Shown piece after piece: positions 23,796-33,741 of a DNA stretch of 64,000 nt. The notes under the pieces were generated by a model. That model was given only the letters and a program-made list of their open reading frames with translations. It did not search any database and had not been told where the DNA came from. The first letter of the stretch is position 1. Every line of letters begins with the position of its first letter. A program made the position numbers and the translations under genes. Origin of the DNA: Tetmemena sp. SeJ-2015 (lineage: Eukaryota; Ciliophora; Spirotrichea; Sporadotrichida; Oxytrichidae); the NCBI GenBank assembly GCA_027382625.1, contig JAJKFJ010020978.1:62001-126000 (forward strand). The letters run 5' to 3'.

Positions 23796-26138
23796 ATGAA
23801 CGAACAAGAACTCTAAGTAGTATAGGAGGCACTAAGCTTCATCGTGAGTGGCTAAAATGACTTGATCAAGCAAGGAGAGCTTCGCCTCAATTAAATGAAA
23901 TCATTTGATCCAGACAAGTATGCAGGCTATCTGGCTTCAATTATCTCTAATCGTAAGAATCCTTAAATTCCTGAGAAATCTTGTTTAGGCATTTTCAAAC
24001 GGAGGCAAGGTAGCTCGCTCTATATAGTCATTCAATTATTAATATAGGAGTCAGACTCACAAGATATCAACAACCAAGTCAATAAAAAACCTCTTGGGGC
24101 AAAATGGGAAAAAAAATTTTCTAACTAAATTTTTTTTCCATAGAAGAGTTTGATCCATAAAATATGCAACCTTATCGTTGAAGTAGGCGGGACTATGTAT
24201 GAATAGGGGAGAGATTTTTTAGGTTTTTTACCCCTCGTTACCAAATTTGTTTGCCTTTTATGGGAACCCTTGTGAAAACAAAAAGATCTAGGGCAATTTT
24301 TTTAAACTTTCCACAAATCCCTGGACACAATTTCCGCTTTGTACTGTGCTCTTTTTAAAGGCAGACCACAAAAAAAAGGTTCATTTTTTACTGCTCCAAA
24401 GGCGTAAAAATTATGGATGTATTCAGTGCTCTGAGGAGTTTAAAACACAATAAAACCCATATTTTGGGGTTTCTTAAATAAAAAAGTTAAAATTATTTTT
24501 TGGCAGGAAGAAATTTAAAAAACCAAAATTTAAAAAAAGAAAACAGCCCTTTTAAGAGAAATTCCTCAGAAAATTTTGGAAAAAAAGTAAAAAAAATTAT
24601 ATTTGTTAAAAAGTCTAGATGATCCTTGAGGTTCAATTCATGTTGTGCAGCGAAAAATTTCCCCTTTTCGAAAAATTAATTTAAAATTTTTCAAATTTTT
24701 GCAAATCCTTGTTGAAAAACTATTTTCTTTTAAATTTATCTCACTGGTGAAGAGAAACGCAGTTACAGCATTGGCTTCATCATTAAAGGAGAAGCAGTGT
24801 GTTTGAAACTTACTTTGATAACTCCATGAATTTCCTGTGCAGCTACTTCAACATTTACAATGAACCAATCAATATATACTCCGTTTCGATAATAGCTTGC
24901 TCAGTTAGCTATGAGAAGTTTTAACCTTTCAATTGATTATATGTCATTATAGCACATGATCTTCAGAGTATAACTTTTTCCCAATTGAATGGAAAAGTGT
25001 ATTGTGGGAATATAATTATTCTTCCCTCTCTTTTTCAAATGTAGGATATCTTCTGAGATGGGAGTGTAGGGTCACTCTCAAACAGGCTCTTTAGTTGATG
25101 TTCTCTAAGAAGTAGGAACCAATCCAACTACTCTGTCTAACAAATAATTATAACAATAAATAGAATTAAATTAAATGGAATTAGGGTATTTATTTTTAAA
25201 ATATGAAGCATATTTAAATTTTTGAAGAATAATTATATAATAGTTTTGATTTTTTTCGCGGAAAATATAATGAACGAACAAATTCTCTTATGATAAAGAA
25301 GATATTGATAATTCTAAATAATTAACTTTGATGATAAGTGTTTACCTTAATATATTTACTATAGTTATTTAGCTCGCTTGTGTGATATTAAGAAGGAATA
25401 TTTCTAACTCGGATTCAGACTATGAATTTAATTCCATAATCTATTATTAAACAGTCCAATTTAAAAAAGACTTTCTATAAAAGGAAATCATAAAATCTAT
25501 CACAGAAGCAACTTAGAAGAGCAGGCTAATAGGTAAAATATTTTTGTAGGATATGCTGAATTTGATCTTTAACTTTGTTAACTCGGATGATGAAGTAAAG
25601 GTTGATGCTGCTTTGCAAATATTTACTGGTTTATTCTCCTATTTGGAAAAAAACTCTATTAAAATTCAAACTCTTGCATAAATTAATGGCAGCTGTTACA
25701 TAAAAAGCTTTGAGCATAGATGATGAGACTAATATTTTCCTTTCAAACATTATTCTCGGGAGTTTAATATTGCTATTTAAGTGGAGCCTAAACTCTTCAC
25801 AAGAAATTTCAGAGACTTATTTGAAATTTTCACCCCCATAGTAGCCAAAAACGATTATGTGAATGTAGTTACTCGACACGCTCCAATAGAATTCTTCATA
25901 ACTGTTTAAGAAAGAGCTTCTCAAACTTTTTTTAGATTTAACTTTGAGAGATCTGCTTGACATGATATTCAAGCTAATGATCGACATTGATGTAGAAATA
26001 GAGCCTAAATGGATGAAGCCTCATGAAGGATTTATTGTCGAAGAGGATGAAGAAGCAGAGGATCCAGTAGCATTCGGCAAAAATTGCATCAACAGACTCG
26101 TCTCAAGCGTTGGGGAAAATATCATATTGCCTATGCTT

Positions 26139-26181
<43 letters not shown>

Positions 26182-28958
26182 TAAGGGGGCCCCCCAAAAA
26201 AAGATGGGCCCGGGACGTAAATGATATTCTGTGACGCACTTATCTGCGCAACAAACCTACAGCCGAATAGGGATATTAAAACAGTGGCACCCCCCCCACC
26301 TCACATTCTGAGCAAAGCCCCCGGCTTCTGCAGACCATCCAAAAAAACCAAAAAAGGAAAAAAAACCCGGTAGCTTCGGACCGGGAGCAAATCGCTGCTC
26401 CCTAGCGTCTGGCTTCGCTGTCCCGCTGCAGACTGAGTGTTTGGCCCATAGATCTTTTCCCCCACGCCCCAAAAGGATTAAGAGGTGAGTGGGAACCACC
26501 ACCTTTTTTATCTTCCAGTGAGACCCAAACCTTCCCCAGGGGTTCGGCTGCCATTTTCCTTGCCTCTTTTAAACACTCACCCACCCGCCAATGGATTACC
26601 AAAAGAAGTTCAGGGAAAGGGCGACCGGGTGGCCCCAGTGGGCCGGGCGTGTGGTCCTGAATTTTAACTTTCTAATTTAATAATCCTATGCTTAGTTAAC
26701 TAGTCCAAAATACTCTTAGCAACGAAGAGGACTGGAGATTCAAAAATGCTGCTTTGATGGCACTTTCGTAGGTGGGCGAATACATTGATGACATTAAATC
26801 CATATAAGATATGCTTTAAAGTATACTAGCACATATTGATCACCCTAATCCCCAAAAATTAGGCATGCTGCTCTACACTGTATAGGCCAGCTAAACTCTA
26901 AAGTAGTAACTTTACTAGTTTAAATTATGTAAAAGATTTATCAGAAGATATGAAAGAAGATTTTCAGAACCACTACCATCAAATTGTGATGCCTGCTTTG
27001 TTAAATTAAACTGATGCTTTCTCGAAGGAGCCTCTTAGGATATTGCATCTCCATACTTGCAAATACTTACTAAAACTATTCTTCCATATCTAAAACGGAA
27101 TCTCATTATTATTTGAGGATTTCTGTTTGGCTTCTTTAGCAGAGGTCACTATGGATCTATTTGAACCTTACTGCCTAATTATTTTTGCCAAAGATTTAAT
27201 AATTATTCCATGAACCAGAGTACAAGCAGTTTAAAGGCTAGCTTATTGAGGCCGTTTCGATCATATATCTAAGATGCTAAACTTTCGTAGAGCAAGTATT
27301 CCAGCAAATGATCACTATCCAAACAACGTAGCTTGATAGTAAAGACCCTCAAAAGTTCTATCTAATCTAAGCTTGGAAAAGACTCTGTGAGGTGATGGGA
27401 GAATAATTCCTACCCTACTTAGAGATGATTCTTCCCTATTTTAAAATGGCTACTTACACTCCTGAGAATACAACTCTTGCGAGATTAAGATAATAATCTA
27501 TCTACTCTGTCTAAAGGAAAGAACATTGATGTGAATACTGGAGAAACCGATGATATTGGCGAGGCACTAGAAACTATTCGAGCTTTCATCAAAGAACTTG
27601 GAGCTAAATACTTACCATGGGCTGAGGTCACAACCAAAATTTTTATAGGATTAATAAGCTATGAAGCTAACAATTCAATAAGGCAAACTGCAGCAAAGGG
27701 TCTGACTAATATCATAGCTTGCATTAAAGAAGGAACTTAGGATAAAAGCTTACTATATGGAGTTGCAAAGGACTGCTTGGAAAATTTGGGAAAAGTTATA
27801 ACTTTAGAGAATGACACTCAAACGATGATGGAACAAGTAGCTAGTATCAGAGATATTCTCAACGAAGTTAGTATCATATCTTTTTTAAGTGAATGACTTA
27901 TTCCTTGAGCCTCTCCTAGTGGATCAGCTCTCAGATTTGATACTAGATCAAATAAATAAGGCAGAACTCAGGATAGTAGACATAAACCAGAGAGCGGCTG
28001 AGGATGGTGAATTGGATGAGGAGGAAGCAGAAGTTATCAAGGACGAAATAAGGGATGAGTAAGAGCTCTAGATGACATATGTTGAGGTAGTAGGAACCCT
28101 CTTCAAAACACATGCACCAAATTGTGGAAAATTGTTCCACCTACTCTACTCAAATCTAGTACCTAGTGCTTTAAGCTCTAATGAGAAGTTTAAGAACAAG
28201 CTAGGACTCTTCATTTTAGATGATATGGGTGAGCATCTTGGACCTCAAATATTGCAAGATAACTATCCGCAAATAGTGTAAGAGTTAATAAGATTCACAA
28301 CTTCTCCTCATGCATCCTTGAGATAAGCATCATCTTATGGAGTGGGTATCATGGCGCAAAAGAACGGTCAAGCATTTTCTCTTTATTATATGAATAATTA
28401 TATAACTTACGATTTCTCCTTTCGTAAATGACGCGCTCCAAGGATTAAAAGTTGCCATAGAATTTCAACTGGGTCTCAATCAAAATCAAGAAAAAGATAA
28501 GAAAGCTTAGCATTAATATGCTAGAGAAAATGCCATATCAGCTCTGGGCAAGATTCTACGCTATCAGTCTTCAAATGTTGACCTTGAGATGCTAGTTCCA
28601 AACTGGCTAAGTTTTCTACCCTTGAAGAAAGATTAGGAAGAGAGCAAGATCTAGAACTAAATTCTTGCCTAGTTTCTTGCTCGAAAATTCGCAATTTAAG
28701 AATTACAAATTGTCTTAAAAAAAATATTAATTGGTTCTGGGAAACAACCTATAGAGGTTTGAGTAAGTCCTTACTATTTTGAGTGAAGTGATGCAATAAA
28801 AGTACATGCTTCCGGAGACGTACGATCAATTGGCTTAGTTCCTTCAAGCTTCTAAAAATGATGCGAATTTAGGAAATCAATTATAGAACATTTTCTAAAA
28901 CAGGCTGAGTCAAGATGGTTAGAGAAGGATATAATAGGCTCTGGAGTAGAGGTACTGA
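23796..28958 (+). CDS. Importin-5/karyopherin beta-3-like HEAT protein
   Basis: The N-terminus is MNEQELQVVQEALSFIVSG, then FDPDKYAGYLASIISNRKNP. After excision of a 1.4-kb IES it reads SCVILRRNISNSDSDYEF, the family's VLLRR segment, and ITEATQKSRLIG. Later come PMLSQLVQNTLSNEEDWRFK, AALMALSQVGEYIDDI, ETIRAFIKELGAKYLPW and the tail NQLQNIFQNRLSQ to TGA. Karyopherin beta-3 proteins import ribosomal proteins and histones with RanGTP. Three IESs are resolved and more exist (for example near 25550, 25680 and 28750). Glutamine TAA/TAG codons are common. Confidence 0.85.
23985..25381 (+). other. 1397-bp IES, pointer CTTGT
   Basis: CTTGT lies at 23980-23984 and 25377-25381. Excision joins NPQIPEKS to CVILRRNISNSD in frame, as in importins. 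The interior is AT-rich, full of homopolymer runs between 24090 and 24730, and includes a coding-like patch on the minus strand at 24745-25130. Confidence 0.75.
24745..25130 (-). other. Coding-like patch inside the importin IES
   Basis: Less AT-rich than its surroundings. Minus-strand frames read QTEQLDWFLLLREHQLKSL, HLKKRGKNNYIPTIHFSI and YYRNGVYIDWFIVNVEVAAQ in three phases separated by frame breaks. This could be segments of another gene, a decayed element gene, or chance. No family was recognised. Confidence 0.35.
26145..26181. repeat. (AAT)n microsatellite
   Basis: About twelve tandem AAT/TAA units immediately follow the left pointer of the GC-rich IES. Confidence 0.9.
26145..26699 (+). 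other. 555-bp GC-rich IES with 15-bp pointer
   Basis: The 15-bp direct repeat CCTATGCTTAGTTAA lies at 26130-26144 and 26685-26699. Removing one repeat plus the interior joins ENIILPMLSQ to LVQNTLSNEEDW without gap. The insert begins with an (AAT)n run, then about 480 bp rich in G+C with homopolymers, unlike anything around it. It is the most compositionally foreign stretch of the window. No protein family was recognised in its open frames. Confidence 0.9.
27472..27538 (+). other. 67-bp IES in importin, pointer GAATAC
   Basis: GAATAC lies at 27466-27471 and 27533-27538 in the same codon phase. Excision joins TYTPENT to GETDDIGEALETIRAF. Confidence 0.85.
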
Positions 28959-29182
28959 GTATTTGCTTATCTATTAATCTATGGATTATTTACTGCTCTT
29001 TAATTTTTCAATAGTAGAAGAATGAGTGTATAAGAGTTAATGGATTTGTGTAAAGTTATAGAAATTTTTAAAAGGTTTAAATTAACTCAGTCACTTCTAT
29101 AAACAAATTTAAAGACTTAGTTTATTTAAATGAAGTGTTTTTTAGCTTCTAATTATCTGTGGATTGGATAAAATCAGCGAAG

Positions 29183-31163
29183 ATGGAAGACTCCTTAAAA
29201 TGTGGACTTTGTCAGCGTTTTGCAATAAATGCAGTGGAATCTAACTGCCCTTGCGCTCTTATTTACTGTGAAGACTGCTCTCCAAGGGTTATCAAGTGCC
29301 AAATCTGCTCAAGATTATTGAATGATTTAGAGAAGAAGGATATGATTTATGATCAAAATTTGGACAAAGAAGAAGAAAAGGATGGGGAAGAAGAGAAAGC
29401 GCATAGTGAGCTTAAAAAAATTCTCAAAATGTAAATCTCAATAAGGAAAGAAAAGGGTTTGGGTTTCACTGAAAATAAACTGGCGAGGAGACTAATTCAA
29501 AACATGAAAATCAAGTGCTACTTATATAGATGCTTTTTTATTGTATAATTAAATTACTCTCAAGATTGTGAAGTGTTTGGCAGTGTGACAGATATCCTCG
29601 AACACTTTGGCTGCTGTAATGTTCAGAGAATATAAATGCGCAGTTTGTCAAAATGATTTTCTTATAAATCTATAATTCAAATTCTTTTATGATATAAGTT
29701 TACAAAAATAAACAATAAAAAAAAAATTACTGATTTATAGAATAAAATTCCTACCTAAAAAGTTTATTGTAATTACACAATGAAATTTTTGTTGTCAGAA
29801 TTAATACTATTCTCAGCAGTTATTTTCTGAGCACCTTATAGTAGCTCATTTAAGTAACTTTCTCTCCGTCTTTGACCAAAACTATGACTTGATAAAAGCT
29901 CCGAGACTTAAATCTTCTCAAATCCAAATGCCATTGCGTGATAAGAAGAACAAAAACTAAGAGGAAGTCTTTTAAATTTTGAGTGAAGAAGGGCAGCTCT
30001 TTTAAGATCTACCATTAAAGCATAAAACTTAGCCCCAAGAAAAAGGCATCAAAGTCTATTCTTAAAATAGCAACTCCTAACTATTAAAAATCTATTTTAT
30101 CTTTCTGTCATAGTGATTATAATTTAACTTAGGGAATCATCAAGCAGCTAATCATCTTAATAGATTCAATCAGAAAGCGAAGAAATTTAGAATGCAGAGA
30201 TCGTACTTATGAATGAAAGAGTAGAGAGCAGTCCAAATAGAGAATTTGATCTGAGACACAGCTAAGGAGGCAGCAGCGAGAACAGCGAACTCTAAGGAGC
30301 TGCAAGATAGGACCCTCTTATATTTAATATATATTTTGATATTTTATATTACCCCTTTGAGAATTTAAGGCCTTAAGTCATAAAATAAGAGGAAGTCAAA
30401 AGAAGTAGAACCCAGGTTTTCAATGAGGATGGGCAGCAAGAAAATGATTAAGAGGAAAGTAAATCTGAGCTATTTCAAAACTTGTCTCAATTGAGAGTGA
30501 GCTAGGAAGAAGAATAATTTGAAAATGTGGAACTTCTAAATTTGCAGGCGCAAGACTTCAATCGGGTAAGATCTGAGAGCGACCAGTTTCAAAACTCCTT
30601 GAAAGATTAAAAAAAGTATGATTAAAGTTTTAAAGAAGTGAAAAGGCTAAATATGTCAGAGAGCTATGATAAGATTCCATTTGCTCACCAAAGATGGCAC
30701 TGCTACAAATGCAACACTCTAAACACGTTTTAGCATCAAAGGTGCTCAAGTAAGTTTCCTTTAGGAAATAGTCTCTATATATTTTCTTCGGCTTGTGGTT
30801 AAAAATTTTCATTTAATCATAATCAGATTTAAAAGTCTGACTTTTATGAAGTATTATTCTAATTAGATAATCACTAACTTTGATTTAGATTGCAAAGGAG
30901 AATTCTTAAGAAACTTTATGCAAATCCAGGATGAAGTGCGTAGCTTCGTTAGTCGCATCAGAAAAGACCAGTAAAAGGAGCTATTTAACTTTATTTCCTA
31001 TTCTGCTTTTATATGAGCTTAAGAAGTAAATGAAGGCACATCAGGAGTAGGCCAAAAAGGCACAGTTACAATATATATCTTTATTTTGAAGTTAGCCTCA
31101 CAGTCTGGTGGGGCAATCGGAGGCAGGCCTAGAAGAGAGTCTGATGATTGCCTCATCTTCTGA
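29183..31163 (+). CDS. RING/TRAF-like zinc-binding locus running into a RanBP2-type zinc finger
   Basis: The first part has a RING-like cluster (LKCGLCQRFAINAVESNCPC, IYCEDCSPRVIKCQICSRLL), an acidic linker, and TRAF-type sequence (RRLIQNMKIKCYSQDCEVFG, REYKCAVCQNDF). The second part (about 29850 on) is disordered, then has HQRWHCYKCNTLNTFQHQRC joined by splicing to SNCKGEFLRNF, a RanBP2 zinc finger (W-C-x2-C...N...C-x2-C). It ends AQSGGAIGGRPRRESDDCL, IF and TGA. RING plus TRAF fingers suggest a ubiquitin-ligase-like signalling role. Whether this is one gene or two is unsettled: 29660-29850 is AT-rich and broken. One intron and two IESs are resolved. Confidence 0.6.
29522..29557 (+). other. 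36-bp in-frame IES, pointer TAC
   Basis: TAC lies at 29519-29521 and 29555-29557. Removal turns NMKIKCYLYRC... into MKIKCYSQDCEVFG with proper zinc-finger spacing. The short pointer limits confidence. Confidence 0.5.
30750..30888 (+). other. Intron splitting the RanBP2 zinc finger
   Basis: GTAAGTTTCC...TGATTTAG. Splicing joins HQRCS to NCKGEF, completing the C-x2-C pair. There is no pointer repeat. Confidence 0.85.
31067..31104 (+). other. 38-bp IES, pointer CACAGT
   Basis: CACAGT lies at 31061-31066 and 31099-31104. Excision joins QAKKAQ to SGGAIGGRPRRESDD and reaches the TGA stop. Confidence 0.8.
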
Positions 31164-32340
31164 GAAAGAAAGATTAAATTAGATAGTGCTTTCCTCAAAC
31201 GAGAATAAAATTTGAGTAATTTTTGTATCTATAGTACTACAAGATGAAACCATATAAATTATGATAACTAGCTTTATGCAAAGTTTCAAGCATTGCAATT
31301 CATTAATTTCATAAAGTTATTGTTTTTACATATGAATAGCATTTAAGATTATGATGGTAAATCAAACTTCTGAAAATGGAAACTTTTTTCCCTCGTACAA
31401 AGTCTGGTAGCTCAATAAAATTAGGGGGGTTTATATGATAGTTGATATAAAGAATAAAATAAGAGTAAAAGATAGATACAGGCAGGCAGACAGACTCTGT
31501 TCCTATATTATAGCTTTTCCTTTGATAATAGATATGGCTGACAAAATTTGCTCTTCTGATATATTATACATTAATACATAAGAATCAGGATATATAATTT
31601 TAAATCATATGAAAGACTACATAAATATTGCAGATTTATAAAATTATTATGATATTAATCAATTTAAATTTGTTCATAAGAATTTTCCATTTTGTGCAAA
31701 AGTAAATTTATCATTTTCAAAATAAATTCTATGGTCCAAGGCTTGTGTCAATATTTTTTTTTATCTGTTTTAATAAAGTAAGATTGCTTAAGTTTGAATT
31801 ATGAAATTATGTGCTGCTAAAACCAACTATGTGTATATAATTAAAAAAATTTTCGGCAGTAAAAAGTTTAAGATTCTAATTTTTTTTGAAGGGCTTTAAT
31901 ATTAGTAAGAACTTAAAAAGGAGTCTTTTATTTTAGAAATTAGATAGTAATCAGTTTGATATTTTATTTAATTGCAATCGAGAGCAAAGGGTCTTTTATT
32001 GCCTAGATTTAATTAAAATTGTAAACATTTGAAGAAAAAAACTCAGTGTAAACAATTTTTAATACTGAAAATGATGTCGATTTTAGAATGTCGATAAATT
32101 ATTAAAAAGAAAGTTCTGCAAATGTATTAAAAAGTACTTATACCAAAATGACTTTCGAAGTAGTAAAAGATTGAAAATGAACCATATGTAACATTTCTCT
32201 AAACTCTCTTAAAATTTTAACCAATCATTTATTTCCAAATAAAATCTGATTTATAATTATATTTATTACTGAACCGCGATTGATCGAGTTAATACTTTTA
32301 AAAATCAACTCCTTACTATATCGCTAATCCAATTATCTCG
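31164..32340. other. Long AT-rich intergenic region
   Basis: About 1.2 kb with frequent stops in all frames and no RNA gene recognised. A short GATA/CAGG tandem-like patch occurs near 31465-31495. Confidence 0.6.
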
Positions 32341-33412
32341 ATGCGTGACTTTATCACCTCCTCCACAGCAAACCCCACAGATCTCTTGGGCCTCTCTGCT
32401 GTTCAAAATGATGATGCTTAGGATAGCAGAAATGATCAGATCTAATACTAACTTATCAATCTATAACCAATATCACTTTATTAAATGCTTATGAGGGAAG
32501 AGCTCTACTTTAGCTTGAAGAAGAAAATAATGAAGGTAGGCAAGTAAAAGAAGGGTGACCAGGTCTCACTCAATCCTTAGTGCCTCAAAGATCTCTACCG
32601 ACTCCTCATGGCTGAGCTGTCTCCACAAGAGAGAGGTGCAGTTGCAATTTATGAATTCCAAACTTTCCTAATCGAGCAAACTGTCAAGCCCAAAGAGGTA
32701 AGTGCTATTTGCCTCCATCTTTCATAGTCTAAGACCATTTTTAGGATTGGAACAATATGAGCTTCATGGATTATTATTCCCAAAATATTTACAGTTTATT
32801 TAGCTTTGAGATGTTCATAAATTTCATGCTTTCTTACTTGCGGCTCGAGCCCAACCTCTGGATTAAGTCGTCTACAGTTCACCAAAGCATAATTAACAAA
32901 CTATAAGAGCAGTTTGGAGACAGTCTAGGAGCTCCTATTGCAAACCCGACTTAAGCACAACTCCAATAGCCACTTGTGCTCGCCCCGAACCTTATTCCTG
33001 GCTCCTAAGGTCAGTAGATGATGCAGATTAATGCCTAAAATGGGGATCCTTTGGCCAAAAATGATTCTAATGGCTATTAGACCTTTTAGAATAATTAATG
33101 CAAGTAATAATTTTAATATTGGAGGGTAAGAGGCTCCAGCTACAGGTAATCCTATGGGTGGTCCTTTGGATGTCAACTAATAGAAGATCATGAAGTAGAA
33201 CCTAAATGCCATTGCAGAGTTTATATGCTATAAAGATATATAAGATAGAGTACAAGAGGTTTATAGAAGAGTCAAAGCCCAAAAGAGAGCAACTTAAAAG
33301 AGAAGCCCAATTGAACATGATGAGATCGTCGAGTTAAAATGCTTATAGCTCAAGATAGAAGTTAATTGCGGAAGTAGAATAACTTAATACAAGTTCTTTT
33401 TTATTTCACTGA
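32341..33412 (+). CDS. Conserved-looking unknown protein
   Basis: The start MRDFITSSTANPTDLLGLSA is followed by helical sequence (YQMLMREELYFSLKKKIMK, LKDLYRLLMAELSPQERGAV), an intron, DWNNMSFMDYYSQNIYSLF, then an Asn/Gln/Pro/Gly-rich part. A basic coiled-coil tail (KREQLKREAQLNMM, KLIAEVEQLN) ends at TGA. One intron and two very short IESs (16 and 10 bp) are needed to read it. I recognise no family. The N-terminal helical half looks ordered and the middle disordered. Confidence 0.65.
32698..32744 (+). other. 47-bp intron
   Basis: GTAAGTGCT...ATTTTTAG. It joins QTVKPKE to DWNNMSFMD. Confidence 0.85.
33097..33112 (+). other. 16-bp IES, pointer AATAATT
   Basis: AATAATT lies at 33090-33096 and 33106-33112. 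Excision joins YQTFQNN to FNIGGQEAPATGN in frame. Confidence 0.7.
33234..33243 (+). other. Putative 10-bp IES, pointer TATAA
   Basis: TATAA lies at 33229-33233 and 33239-33243. Excision restores the frame from AEFICYK to IEYKRFIEESKPKR. This would be one of the shortest IESs; a sequence error cannot be excluded. Confidence 0.5.
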
Positions 33413-33741
33413 CTCGTTTTATGAGGGGGGGGAGTAGTAGTAGTAGTAGTAGTAAGATAGTGAGAAGAAGTATGAAGTAGTAGTAGTACGCACTAGTCCA
33501 GAAGCGAGTAAATGAATTCAAATTTAAAGCCAATCCCCCTTCCCAACTTTCACATTAAAAATTAATCCCAGCCACTCCAATGTCTTAAAAATTAATCGAC
33601 CACTTTTTAATTAAAGGTGGCTGCCACCTCGACTTAGAATTATTAATTCAAGATTAATTCAAAAACAATTTAAAACAAAGATGGAGTTGACTTTCACTTC
33701 CTCCCAGACTTCCTTTATTCTTTCCTTTTCAAGATAACTCT
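33413..33741. other. Spacer with AGT microsatellite
   Basis: Non-coding spacer. It contains a G-run and about seven tandem AGT units at 33433-33453 and a second short block near 33476-33488. Confidence 0.7.

Noticed and set aside
26257..26667. Open reading frames in the GC-rich insert as genes
   Set aside because: They lie wholly within an excised segment, overlap on both strands, show no family motif and are expected by chance in GC-rich DNA.
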